A DNA stretch of 24,028 nucleotides from a virus. The DNA is taken from positions 1-24,028 of the IMG/VR virus record IMGVR_UViG_3300022200_003117, one strand, 5' to 3'. Position numbers and translations under genes: made by a program. Positions 6,627 through 12,756 of the stretch are shown piece by piece (positions within the stretch are counted from its first letter, which is position 1; each line of letters begins with the position of its first letter). Below the pieces are notes generated by a model. The model ran no database searches. It was not told the origin of the DNA and saw only the letters and a list, made by a program, of their open reading frames with translations.

Positions 6627-7377
6627 GTACAGCCTCCGTCAAAGATACTAGCTGTTCGTGTGACATATCTTTAGGATCTACTACACACGGTACAGCAGTA
6701 GCGGTAAAATCAGTACGATACTTTAATGCTTCTAGCACTGCCTTGCTGGTAGCATCCTCATCAAGACAGAACGTAACTAATCGTATCCCTTTAGTGTGTA
6801 GGTACGTCGCCTGATCTGCTGATAGGGATGCTCCGCAAAGAGCTGCTGTTGGTATGTACGGTGCTAGGACTTCAGCTGATATAATATCCTCAACTAACAC
6901 CAGTGCCGTACAGGGTGTACTCAGATACGGAAAGTGCAGCCTACAATAATTAGGACAATCAGTCAACGCTTTTGGTTGCAGTGTCTCCGACCTGTGCACA
7001 TAACCCCGTAGAACCCTGTCATAGTCCCGTATCTCCATAGATATCCTATCAGAATGGGATGTCTGTAGATGCACGGGCCATGATAGTATCGTCTGGAGAT
7101 TCTTCTGAGCTGCTGGAAGTTCGGGTAGTCCCGCTGTATGCCCCTCCCGGTGATCCTGCTGAGATATTCTCCCCGCTTGAGCTTCCTCTAGGTGGATGGA
7201 TACTCTGGCTCGAGGCGCTAGACGACCCCGCAATTGGCAGCTCGCCCTGTGGCATAGGTACATGCCCGTCTCTAAGTTCACGTAGAAGCTCTTCCGTGCG
7301 TGGTGGCACTTCGGGCATATGGCCCTCGCCTCCACTCCACGTATCTCTAGCTTCTCTAGACTCTCCAAGGAGAACAT
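6607..7377 (-). CDS. DNA primase (zinc finger + TOPRIM)
   Basis: The 256-aa protein has the minimal parts of a bacterial/T7-type primase. An N-terminal zinc finger has C21-x2-C24-x17-C42-x4-C47 for template recognition. The TOPRIM catalytic core has E163 (LVLVEDIISA), D206-x-D208 (CLDEDAT) and a downstream DPKDM (234-238) that resembles the third acidic motif. The link between them (about 50-110) is Arg/Gln/Ala-rich and looks disordered. It would lay RNA primers for the DNA polymerase and act with the separate helicase two genes downstream. The start at 7377 has a GGAG SD about nine bases upstream. The first 329 bases are also covered by an upstream ORF in another frame. Confidence 0.85.
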   Translation of the reverse strand: MFSLESLEKLEIRGVEARAICPKCHHARKSFYVNLETGMYLCHRASCQLRGRLAPRARVSIHLEEAQAGRISQQDHREGHTAGLPELPAAQKNLQTILSWPVHLQTSHSDRISMEIRDYDRVLRGYVHRSETLQPKALTDCPNYCRLHFPYLSTPCTALVLVEDIISAEVLAPYIPTAALCGASLSADQATYLHTKGIRLVTFCLDEDATSKAVLEALKYRTDFTATAVPCVVDPKDMSHEQLVSLTEAVHAVRNM

Positions 7378-7573
7378 TTATAGGTACTCCACAGTTCGTT
7401 GGTCTGCAAAACAGTATGCCGTCATCCCTGCCGAATTCGTAGCAGGAGCTTGCGATGGGTTGTACTACTGGTTGCATATAGTCCACGTACATACCTCTAC
7501 GAGCCAGTGCTCCTAGTAGGGAGCTCAGCACAGCAGTAGAGGGGCTTCCGATATCAATAAATAAGCTGGTCAT
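7049..7573 (-). CDS. Hypothetical protein overlapping the primase N-terminus
   Basis: An ORF of 174 codons starts at 7573 with an excellent SD (TAGGAG, five bases before ATG) and reads through 329 bp of the primase gene in a different frame. Its unique first 65 residues look like a folded alpha/beta segment (MTSLFIDIGSPSTAVLSSLL, then a Cys-containing DDGILFCRPTNCGV). The overlapping second half is low complexity, rich in Ser, Gly, Pro and Glu, and faces the variable linker and zinc finger of the primase. The N-terminal part is needed to explain the 200 bp before the primase start, so I think the gene is real. Whether the overlapped tail is functional or merely tolerated is unclear. Function unknown. 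Confidence 0.55.
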   Translation of the reverse strand: MTSLFIDIGSPSTAVLSSLLGALARRGMYVDYMQPVVQPIASSCYEFGRDDGILFCRPTNCGVPINVLLGESREARDTWSGGEGHMPEVPPRTEELLRELRDGHVPMPQGELPIAGSSSASSQSIHPPRGSSSGENISAGSPGGAYSGTTRTSSSSEESPDDTIMARASTDIPF

Positions 7574-7581
7574 ATGGACTC

Positions 7582-7758
7582 CTATTCATATACTGGATCG
7601 CCCCAAGGATTGCAGGGCGGATCATTGAAATCAAGTTCCTGTGTACAGGACATATTGAAATCTGGATTGCATTGCTGACAGGCAGGCTCTCCATCAATGT
7701 GTTTTACATTAGTACTGCATTCTGTACAGTAGATGTACTCAACATTTTCTGATGACAT
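7582..7758 (-). CDS. Small zinc-ribbon-like protein, 58 aa
   Basis: The product starts MSSENVEYIYCTECS and carries two cysteine pairs, C11-x2-C14 and C27-x2-C30, the spacing of a small zinc ribbon, followed by an acidic, Pro/Asn-rich tail ending DPVYE. A longer reading from 7821 would add an AT-rich artefactual N-terminus; the ATG at 7758 is chosen because it has AGGA at correct distance. It is the first gene after the promoter at 7900-7928, so it begins the replication sub-operon. Small zinc ribbons in this position are often transcription or replication modulators, but no target can be named. Confidence 0.65.
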   Translation of the reverse strand: MSSENVEYIYCTECSTNVKHIDGEPACQQCNPDFNMSCTQELDFNDPPCNPWGDPVYE

Positions 7759-7821
7759 GTTAATTCCTATGTTTATATGTAATGATATTATATTGATATA
7801 TAGATATGTATAGATATACAT

Positions 7822-7875
7822 ATAGATATATATAAATATATAGATATATATACATAGATATATATAAATATATAG
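7822..7875. repeat. 22-bp AT-only direct repeat in AT-rich tract
   Basis: Two identical copies of a 22-bp sequence (ATAGATATATATAAATATAT plus AG) start 32 bp apart, at 7822-7843 and 7854-7875. They sit within an almost pure AT tract of about 110 bp (roughly 7765-7876). The tract forms the 5' leader between the -10 box of the minus-strand promoter and the zinc-ribbon start codon. Easily melted AT-rich repeats of this kind are typical of DNA-unwinding elements, and the helicase and primase genes lie just downstream, so an origin is possible. It could equally be a bent-DNA or binding region. Confidence 0.6.
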
Positions 7876-7899
7876 TTAACCTCACCCAACCACAGGCTG

Positions 7900-7928
7900 A
7901 GTTTAGCATACTTCAGTGAAAGTGTCAA
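7900..7928 (-). promoter_or_regulatory. Sigma-70 promoter for the replication genes
   Basis: Reading the minus strand, a perfect -35 box TTGACA (7923-7928) is separated by 17 bp from TAAACT (7900-7905), with an upstream TGC giving an extended -10. Transcription would start near 7893 and run through a roughly 130-nt AT-rich leader into the zinc-ribbon, primase, helicase and polymerase genes. It divides the leftward arm into an upstream cassette and a downstream replication group. The -10 region shares TATGCTA with the rightward promoter at 15930. Host RNA polymerase is the likely user. Confidence 0.65.
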
Positions 7929-7951
7929 GAGATATTTCTAAAATATTTCTA

Positions 7952-8296
7952 TCAGTACACTCCTGAAGTATTCTCCTTAGTTCCTTGTGGTGCTTCTTGC
8001 ACTTTATAAATCTCTGCGAGTACAGTACCGTCAGCTAGTACAACCTCAGTAGGCTCCCGGCGGTACCATCTAGGGTGTCCCTCCAAAGAATCAATACTAT
8101 CTAGTTCTGTACTAGGTACCTTGTATACTTCCACCTCAATAGAGTAATCAGATGTGTCATCCTTTACTACGTAAGGGATTCCTGACTGGTACAAACGGTG
8201 TCCCTGAATATGCCCAGTACCCACCAAGGTACAATTCTGCAGGAGTCGGCTATTGCCATAACCAGATTTTAGTGTTCCGTAAACTGCAATAAACAT
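7952..8296 (-). CDS. Gamma-glutamylcyclotransferase-like (AIG2/GGCT fold) protein
   Basis: The 114-aa product begins FIAVYGTLKSGYGN, the substrate-binding loop typical of the AIG2/GGCT fold, and has the conserved acidic residue E72 in LEGHPRWYRR. Strands GHRLYQSGIPYVV and YSIEVEVYKV complete a small beta barrel. Family members cyclise and release gamma-glutamyl groups from amines or peptides as 5-oxoproline, or act on isopeptide-like side-chain amides. It is the last gene of the cassette that also encodes ATP-grasp, glutamine amidotransferase and two COOH-NH2 ligases, so it may trim or reverse a gamma-glutamyl linkage made by them. AGGA precedes the ATG by seven bases. The fold is confident; the substrate is not known. 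Confidence 0.85.
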   Translation of the reverse strand: MFIAVYGTLKSGYGNSRLLQNCTLVGTGHIQGHRLYQSGIPYVVKDDTSDYSIEVEVYKVPSTELDSIDSLEGHPRWYRREPTEVVLADGTVLAEIYKVQEAPQGTKENTSGVY

Positions 8297-8350
8297 GCTA
8301 GTATCCTATTGTGATTATCGTTCAAGGGAGCAGGCTCCGAGTGGATTGTG

Positions 8351-8644
8351 TTATGCTGTACGTACACTTCGGCGAACCCCTAGAAGTGCTGCTCTAATAG
8401 CCTCCTGTCTCTTCATCTCAGAAAGAATCTTTTTAGTAGTAAGTACAGTATCCTCCGGAAGTTTTCCCACGAGGCTGGTGGAAGATTCTCCAATCCGTAC
8501 GCAGCTACGTCCGCTGGGATGAATTTTATACACAGCAATACTTTTGGTATCTCTACGGGAACCCAGTATCCTTGCAAAACCCCTACTAGTAAGAACCTGT
8601 GTAAGATTTTCAGCCTCTTCTACTGATGCGCACTTGATAATCAT
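8351..8644 (-). CDS. Hypothetical protein in the amide-ligation cassette, 97 aa
   Basis: No family is recognised. The product has an alpha/beta start (MIIKCASVEEAENLTQVLTS, then GFARILGSRRDTKSIAVYKI) that could be a ferredoxin-like or ACT-like sandwich, and a strongly basic helical C-terminus (KKILSEMKRQEAIRAALLGV, then RRSVRTA). The start is fixed by the SD TAGGAGA, which is embedded in the last codons of the upstream gene; stop and start form TGACATG. Such tight coupling to the tail-bearing 162-aa protein suggests the two act together. It lies between that gene and the cyclotransferase. Confidence 0.65.
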   Translation of the reverse strand: MIIKCASVEEAENLTQVLTSRGFARILGSRRDTKSIAVYKIHPSGRSCVRIGESSTSLVGKLPEDTVLTTKKILSEMKRQEAIRAALLGVRRSVRTA

Positions 8645-8645
8645 G

Positions 8646-9134
8646 TCATTCTCCTAGCTGTGCAATAATATAATCAGCTAGTACTTCAACAGAAGTAGAT
8701 GCTGGCTTATCTATTTTTATATCTGGTAAGTCAGGAACGCCACGGTTCTCTTTCTTAGAAACGCACCACACATCAGTAAAAATAACTAGCTTATTGCCAG
8801 TGTTTGGATTCCATCCTGATTGTACTTCCTCGAAGCCCACTGCCCTGCACATATTAAGTAAGGACATTACCTCACCCTTTCTTGAACTGCCTGTACCCGC
8901 AGTCCAGCCACTATTTTCAGCAAAAGGATCCGCATCTATTGCTGTCCATATATGCGAGGATACGTCACGCAGTTTCCTGTATAAATCCACGTACAAATAC
9001 ATACGTTCGTCCTCTGTTAGCAGAGAATCATTGCCCTGAACTGCAAAATCCTGCAAGGATCTGGCACCACAGCACCCATTGGTACCTGCTAAGTTCACAG
9101 CAATCTCTACACCTTTAATATTAACGCTTCTCAT
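8646..9134 (-). CDS. Hypothetical cassette protein with shared C-terminal tail, 162 aa
   Basis: No known domain is recognised. The N-terminal half starts with a beta-like VNIKGVEIAVNLAG, then GTNGCCGARSLQDF with a vicinal Cys pair, then helical segments. A second beta region is LVIFTDVWCVSKKE. The last 23 residues (KIDKPASTSVEVLADYIIAQ, then LGE) are 15/23 identical to the end of the amidoligase encoded at 11075-11971, and the DNA is also very similar. This is the clearest sign that it belongs to the same system. The GGAGG SD overlaps the end of the ATP-grasp gene (TAACATG). Possible roles are substrate carrier, scaffold or modified target of the ligases; none is proven. Confidence 0.7.
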   Translation of the reverse strand: MRSVNIKGVEIAVNLAGTNGCCGARSLQDFAVQGNDSLLTEDERMYLYVDLYRKLRDVSSHIWTAIDADPFAENSGWTAGTGSSRKGEVMSLLNMCRAVGFEEVQSGWNPNTGNKLVIFTDVWCVSKKENRGVPDLPDIKIDKPASTSVEVLADYIIAQLGE

Positions 9135-9135
9135 G

Positions 9136-9888
9136 TTAGCCTCCGAAGGCAGTCAAGTAATTAGTAAGAGTGGTACCAGTTAAACCCGGAGCAGTGTTAA
9201 CTTCTAGTACGTAGAACGTTTCTCCATGCTCGTTGTAGATCATATCCACTGCACCGAAGTCAAGACCCAGTGCCTGTACGGACTTAACTGCTTCCTCCTT
9301 TGTCCGTTCATCGAGAAATACATCCTCTCGTCCGAACACAAACCCATTGCTGTGATTACGGATACGCCAGTTAATCGCATCATCCGGTATGGATGTATTA
9401 CGCATCTTACGCTGTATATCTATAACCGTATCTTTGTATACATGCACACGGTACTCGTGTACCTTCTTTACGTACAGTACATACAGCGGTGCATCAGGTA
9501 GGATATCCTCTGGACCCACGTCCACAATACCACGACCGGAATGAGCACGTAGCAGAGTACGAGCAAACACACGCTTGCCCTGCTGCAACCACTCTTCCGC
9601 AGCCTGCTTGCTAGTGGTATACAGGGGAATATTAATATCAGCGCGTCGTAAACAATTAAAAGCATCAAGTTTATTGGCTGCTTTATTTACTGCATATGGA
9701 TTATTTAGCACGGACTGTACTGGAATTGTACTAGGCCACCCAGCGGTACTGTGACCCCAGTTGATGACAACATCACTCGTTCGTGGTACGTATCTAGAGC
9801 CGCTGAGTTTAACACGCTTACCACCTAAACCCTCGGCTAATAACTTAGCTGAATTACTTGCACCGTAAGGTACTACACGTACTCTCAT
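9136..9888 (-). CDS. ATP-grasp ligase
   Basis: The 250-aa protein has an ATP-grasp catalytic domain. The N-terminal part (1-60) is a compact pre-ATP-grasp domain. Nucleotide-binding elements include K72 (NKAANKLDAF) and the hinge segment YVKKVHEYRVHVYKDTVID (139-157). Mg-binding residues are D215 (FGAVDMIY) and E229/N231 in YVLEVNTAPGL. These enzymes join a carboxylate to an amine through an acyl-phosphate; RimK-like members add amino acids or ligate peptides. At about 250 residues it is short but complete. Tight junctions on both sides (AACTAGGAGAATACTATG upstream, a GGAGG in its own last codons downstream) lock it into the cassette. It probably makes an amide bond on a small molecule, peptide or protein. 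Confidence 0.9.
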   Translation of the reverse strand: MRVRVVPYGASNSAKLLAEGLGGKRVKLSGSRYVPRTSDVVINWGHSTAGWPSTIPVQSVLNNPYAVNKAANKLDAFNCLRRADINIPLYTTSKQAAEEWLQQGKRVFARTLLRAHSGRGIVDVGPEDILPDAPLYVLYVKKVHEYRVHVYKDTVIDIQRKMRNTSIPDDAINWRIRNHSNGFVFGREDVFLDERTKEEAVKSVQALGLDFGAVDMIYNEHGETFYVLEVNTAPGLTGTTLTNYLTAFGG

Positions 9889-9897
9889 AGTATTCTC

Positions 9898-11073
9898 CTA
9901 GTTCGCCATGTCTGTATTGAATGCTACCATGCAGTCATTGTGGATACGCTCGTTTCCAAACCAAGAAACACCACCACTCGCTGCTTCCTCTTTGGTAATC
10001 TCAGCATTGCACCATCCGCAAAGATTTCCTGTCAAAGATTGTTGCTTGTTGCGTACTACAGCAAGATTTGTCGTACCCCTTGATGCCTTTACAGACCAAG
10101 GAGCTACGTGTATTGTACTTGTATCCTCGATGTTCAGTACCTTGGCCCTGTACTTACCTCCTACACGGAAGGTGGGGGACTGTGAGGTAGTATACAATTC
10201 TAGATCTTTTCCCTCCATAGGTGTACTGTGTTCTGGGCTTGTCGTATTAACTGTAGCAAAGACCTGAGTGGATACAATAGAATCCACAGTGAATTCTACT
10301 GTCATGTTTTGTGGGTACACATAGTTTTTAGAAGCCCGCCCACCTTGGTAGAAAGTACCGTGACCAGTGGCAGGCCGCTGCTTTACCGTAAAGGGGGTGG
10401 TCTCCAGAGCTAGGGTAGTAGTATCAATGGATACTAACTTGCCGATAGGTACTTCACCATCCTCCACTATTGTAAAGCCTCCACGAGAGATAGCCCACAC
10501 ACCCAGCTCTTTCTCAGAAGAGAATACTATACTAGGTGCAGCATTAACAGAGCGCTGGATAGAAAACCAATGCAAAGGACGTTCATCATTCTTTGCTAGG
10601 TACACAATACCATCCGAGTGCACCCAGATTAGGGCATACGCCCCTTCTAAAGATTCCAGTACAGGAATCGGGTCATCCGTAAGGCTCAGATTGTACGCAA
10701 CAGCCTCTGAGTCCGTTGCAAAAGTAGTACCTTTAGTAAGCGCATTCTTATTGGTAAGCGTGCCATTATGTACTAGTGCAATGTCCCCATGTACAAAGGG
10801 GTGTGCATTACTGGAAGTCTTTGCACCAAAAGTAGCATGCCTGTTGTGTCCAATCATTGCATCCAGTGCCCTATCAATAACAGCATTCGCACTTGGCAGC
10901 TCGAGGAAATCGTACGACGGCATGGCCTTTTTGTATACCTCAATACCAGTTGATGTCATTACTGCAACACCTGTTGAGTGCGCTCCCCGCACTACGTCCG
11001 CTAATAACATTTCACGGAACAGCGTTCGCTCCTTTGCTGTAATACTACCTATAACTCCTACTAATCCGCACAT
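9898..11073 (-). CDS. Class II glutamine amidotransferase (Ntn hydrolase)
   Basis: The 391-aa product starts MCGLVGVIG, so Cys2 becomes the N-terminal nucleophile after methionine removal. Other class II motifs are R29-G30-AHSTG, G75-H76-N77-R78-H79, N89-AHPF and H102-N103-G104. It would hydrolyse glutamine and release ammonia or transfer the amide. The N-terminal domain spans about 1-215. A beta-rich C-terminal part follows, with a zinc-knuckle-like end: C352-x2-C355 and H378-x2-C381. No synthetase domain is fused, so ammonia is probably handed to a partner; the amidoligases and ATP-grasp enzyme next to it are the obvious acceptors. Its SD (GGGAGA) lies in the last codons of the upstream amidoligase gene. 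Confidence 0.92.
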   Translation of the reverse strand: MCGLVGVIGSITAKERTLFREMLLADVVRGAHSTGVAVMTSTGIEVYKKAMPSYDFLELPSANAVIDRALDAMIGHNRHATFGAKTSSNAHPFVHGDIALVHNGTLTNKNALTKGTTFATDSEAVAYNLSLTDDPIPVLESLEGAYALIWVHSDGIVYLAKNDERPLHWFSIQRSVNAAPSIVFSSEKELGVWAISRGGFTIVEDGEVPIGKLVSIDTTTLALETTPFTVKQRPATGHGTFYQGGRASKNYVYPQNMTVEFTVDSIVSTQVFATVNTTSPEHSTPMEGKDLELYTTSQSPTFRVGGKYRAKVLNIEDTSTIHVAPWSVKASRGTTNLAVVRNKQQSLTGNLCGWCNAEITKEEAASGGVSWFGNERIHNDCMVAFNTDMAN

Positions 11074-11074
11074 A

Positions 11075-11971
11075 TCATTCTCCCAGCTGTGAAATAATGT
11101 AATCAGCCATAGCCTCTACCGGAGTAATTTCTGGCTCATCAATGTTAATAGTATCCCAATGCAGTACATCACATGCGTTCAGGTAACTGTTAGAAAAGAA
11201 AGTATTGTAATTATCACAGATAATTTTATCAGTAAGTGGGCCGAATACGGTATGTGCAAAGGCAGTAGCCCCCTGTTCCGCAGCATCCTGCACAATTTCA
11301 GACGGGTGTTTACCAGTAGTCCACATTTTGAGACGATCCAGTACCTGCAACCACTCAGTAATCTCAGTAACACTGGCAGTACCCCGGTGTGTACGTATTT
11401 CTACACTACCATAACGTGCTAACGCTGCTAAATTAACTCCGGAGTAGCGCGGCCAGCTATCAAGTACTCGTACCACTTGGTCCCGCGTTGTAGCCTTGAG
11501 TAATTTGTGTGCGGATCTTACAAGTGCATGGTATTGGTTAGCTCCCGGACAATAGATATTCGAGTACCGGGATTTTCCAGAAATTGTGTACATGCTGGAC
11601 TCAAACAGCAACCAGCCCACATAGAAAGATACTACATCTTGTAGTGTACTGCTACGAAAATCCAAATGACAATGCACACTACAACGATCATTGGCTACCC
11701 ACTGGGGGTTCTTTAGAAACGCAGCAGCTAATTCATCCAACGCATCCTCGAGATCAAGCCCTCCTACAGGGTGTGGTACTACTAACTCAGCACCATTATT
11801 TCTAAGAGAATGATCGTTCTTCCACTGCCATAGTTGCATTTCAGGACGCTGTACTACATTCTCTAACTCAATTTCTATTCCTACTAGAAAGGAGTTACAA
11901 AAACTACCCGGAAAAATTCTCCGGTTATCTGGATGGTGTCCTACTACATCACAAACATTCAATGTACTCAT
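11075..11971 (-). CDS. Amidoligase (COOH-NH2 ligase, glutamine-synthetase-like fold)
   Basis: The 298-aa protein carries the marks of the amidoligase family, relatives of glutamine synthetase and gamma-glutamylcysteine ligase that couple a carboxylate to an amine with ATP. They are G31-I-E33-I-E35-L-E37 in the first strand, NDHSLRNNGAELVVP (52-66), the H100-x-H102 strand (CSVHCHLDF), SGVNLAAL (177-184) and YGSVEIRTHRG with E191, R193 and R196. The ATG at 11971 is preferred over GTG at 11977 because AGGAG is seven bases upstream. The final 23 residues (NIDEPEITPVEAMADYIISQ, then LGE) closely match the end of the 162-aa protein at 8646. The amidotransferase immediately downstream is translationally coupled and may feed it ammonia. 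Confidence 0.88.
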   Translation of the reverse strand: MSTLNVCDVVGHHPDNRRIFPGSFCNSFLVGIEIELENVVQRPEMQLWQWKNDHSLRNNGAELVVPHPVGGLDLEDALDELAAAFLKNPQWVANDRCSVHCHLDFRSSTLQDVVSFYVGWLLFESSMYTISGKSRYSNIYCPGANQYHALVRSAHKLLKATTRDQVVRVLDSWPRYSGVNLAALARYGSVEIRTHRGTASVTEITEWLQVLDRLKMWTTGKHPSEIVQDAAEQGATAFAHTVFGPLTDKIICDNYNTFFSNSYLNACDVLHWDTINIDEPEITPVEAMADYIISQLGE

Positions 11972-11973
11972 AC

Positions 11974-12486
11974 TCACTCTCCTAACATGGTTCCGATGTA
12001 CGTGGCAACATGCCTTGCCGTTACCTTATCCAGATCCTGTACTTTACAGACACGTAAACCGCGGTAGTAGTACACGTCATTTACACGGCAGGCAAAACGT
12101 GCCACTGCGTTGCTGTATTCTGGATTGTACACCTTTTTCAAAAGTGTTCGGCAGAAATCACTACGGGTTTCCCTTAGATTTCCTGATCGTCCAGTAGCAG
12201 CATCGTAGTACTTGAAAAGATTAGGGCGTACTCCACGAATGTACTGTCGGGCAGGCTCCCGCTCACACCACAGAACCCCCTGAGAGGTACTGATGTACCC
12301 CAGATCTGGATAATCGTACACTATAGTAGGATCTTGATAGTGCAGTACCTGATCGTTGTCTATGAATTCCTTGTCGGAAGTAACATGCGCTACAAAGAAA
12401 GGAGTAATACTCCCGTCCTCATTACGCACCCCCAGCCATGACCCCTCGTAGGATCGTTGTAAATCTTCACGTGACATATCATCCAT
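11974..12486 (-). CDS. Hypothetical cassette protein with related C-terminal tail, 170 aa
   Basis: No known family is recognised. The start at 12486 is chosen because AAGGAG lies six bases upstream, formed at the stop of the preceding gene; a TTG at 12510 would only add residues encoded by the SD region. The product is rich in Tyr, Arg and Asp: GSWLGVRNEDGSITPFFVAH near the N-terminus, GVLWCEREPARQYIRGVRPN in the middle, VNDVYYYRGLRVCKVQDLDK late. It ends VTARHVATYIGTMLGE, a diverged form of the tail on the adjacent amidoligase and the 162-aa protein. The TGAGTATG junction couples it to the amidoligase, so a partner or substrate-presenting subunit is plausible. Confidence 0.7.
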   Translation of the reverse strand: MDDMSREDLQRSYEGSWLGVRNEDGSITPFFVAHVTSDKEFIDNDQVLHYQDPTIVYDYPDLGYISTSQGVLWCEREPARQYIRGVRPNLFKYYDAATGRSGNLRETRSDFCRTLLKKVYNPEYSNAVARFACRVNDVYYYRGLRVCKVQDLDKVTARHVATYIGTMLGE

Positions 12487-12496
12487 AGTGGACTCC

Positions 12497-12748
12497 TTAT
12501 ATTTGTTCAAGGGTTAGGGGATTTATAGTAATGTAATTCTCTACAGTACGAGGAATAGCATTATTCCCCCAGCTAATAGAACCGTGTCTTACAAACCAAA
12601 ATTTAGAGGTAGCAAAACCTGATTTTTCAAACAGTGCTTCGGGTACGTGCGTCCATGCTTCCGCGCCCCGTTTATTAAGAGTATAAAAAAGCGCCTTCTT
12701 AGTCGACATGTCCTTCACAAAATACATAGCAACAATCACGCAGTCCAT
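12497..12748 (-). CDS. Hypothetical cassette protein, 83 aa
   Basis: An unknown protein between the phiEco32-type ligase and the 170-aa gene. The ATG at 12748 has a perfect AGGAG five bases away, formed at the stop of the ligase gene; the longer reading from 12772 is not needed. The product begins with a hydrophobic beta strand (MDCVIVAMYFV), continues with ALFYTLNKRGAEAWTHVPEA and KFWFVRHGSISWGN, and ends in VENYITINPLTLEQI. Aromatic residues and short strands suggest a small beta-rich domain. Its own stop overlaps the SD of the next gene. Membership of the cassette is clear from spacing; function is not. Confidence 0.65.
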   Translation of the reverse strand: MDCVIVAMYFVKDMSTKKALFYTLNKRGAEAWTHVPEALFEKSGFATSKFWFVRHGSISWGNNAIPRTVENYITINPLTLEQI

Positions 12749-12756
12749 ATGTACTC

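Noticed and set aside
7059-7442. 127-codon + strand ORF opposite the primase
   Set aside because: Antisense to primase and to the SD-bearing upstream ORF, no SD, Pro/Ser-rich; an open frame caused by local GC-rich composition.
7759-7821. N-terminal extension of the zinc-ribbon protein
   Set aside because: The added residues are the translation of an AT repeat tract; a good SD lies before the internal ATG at 7758.
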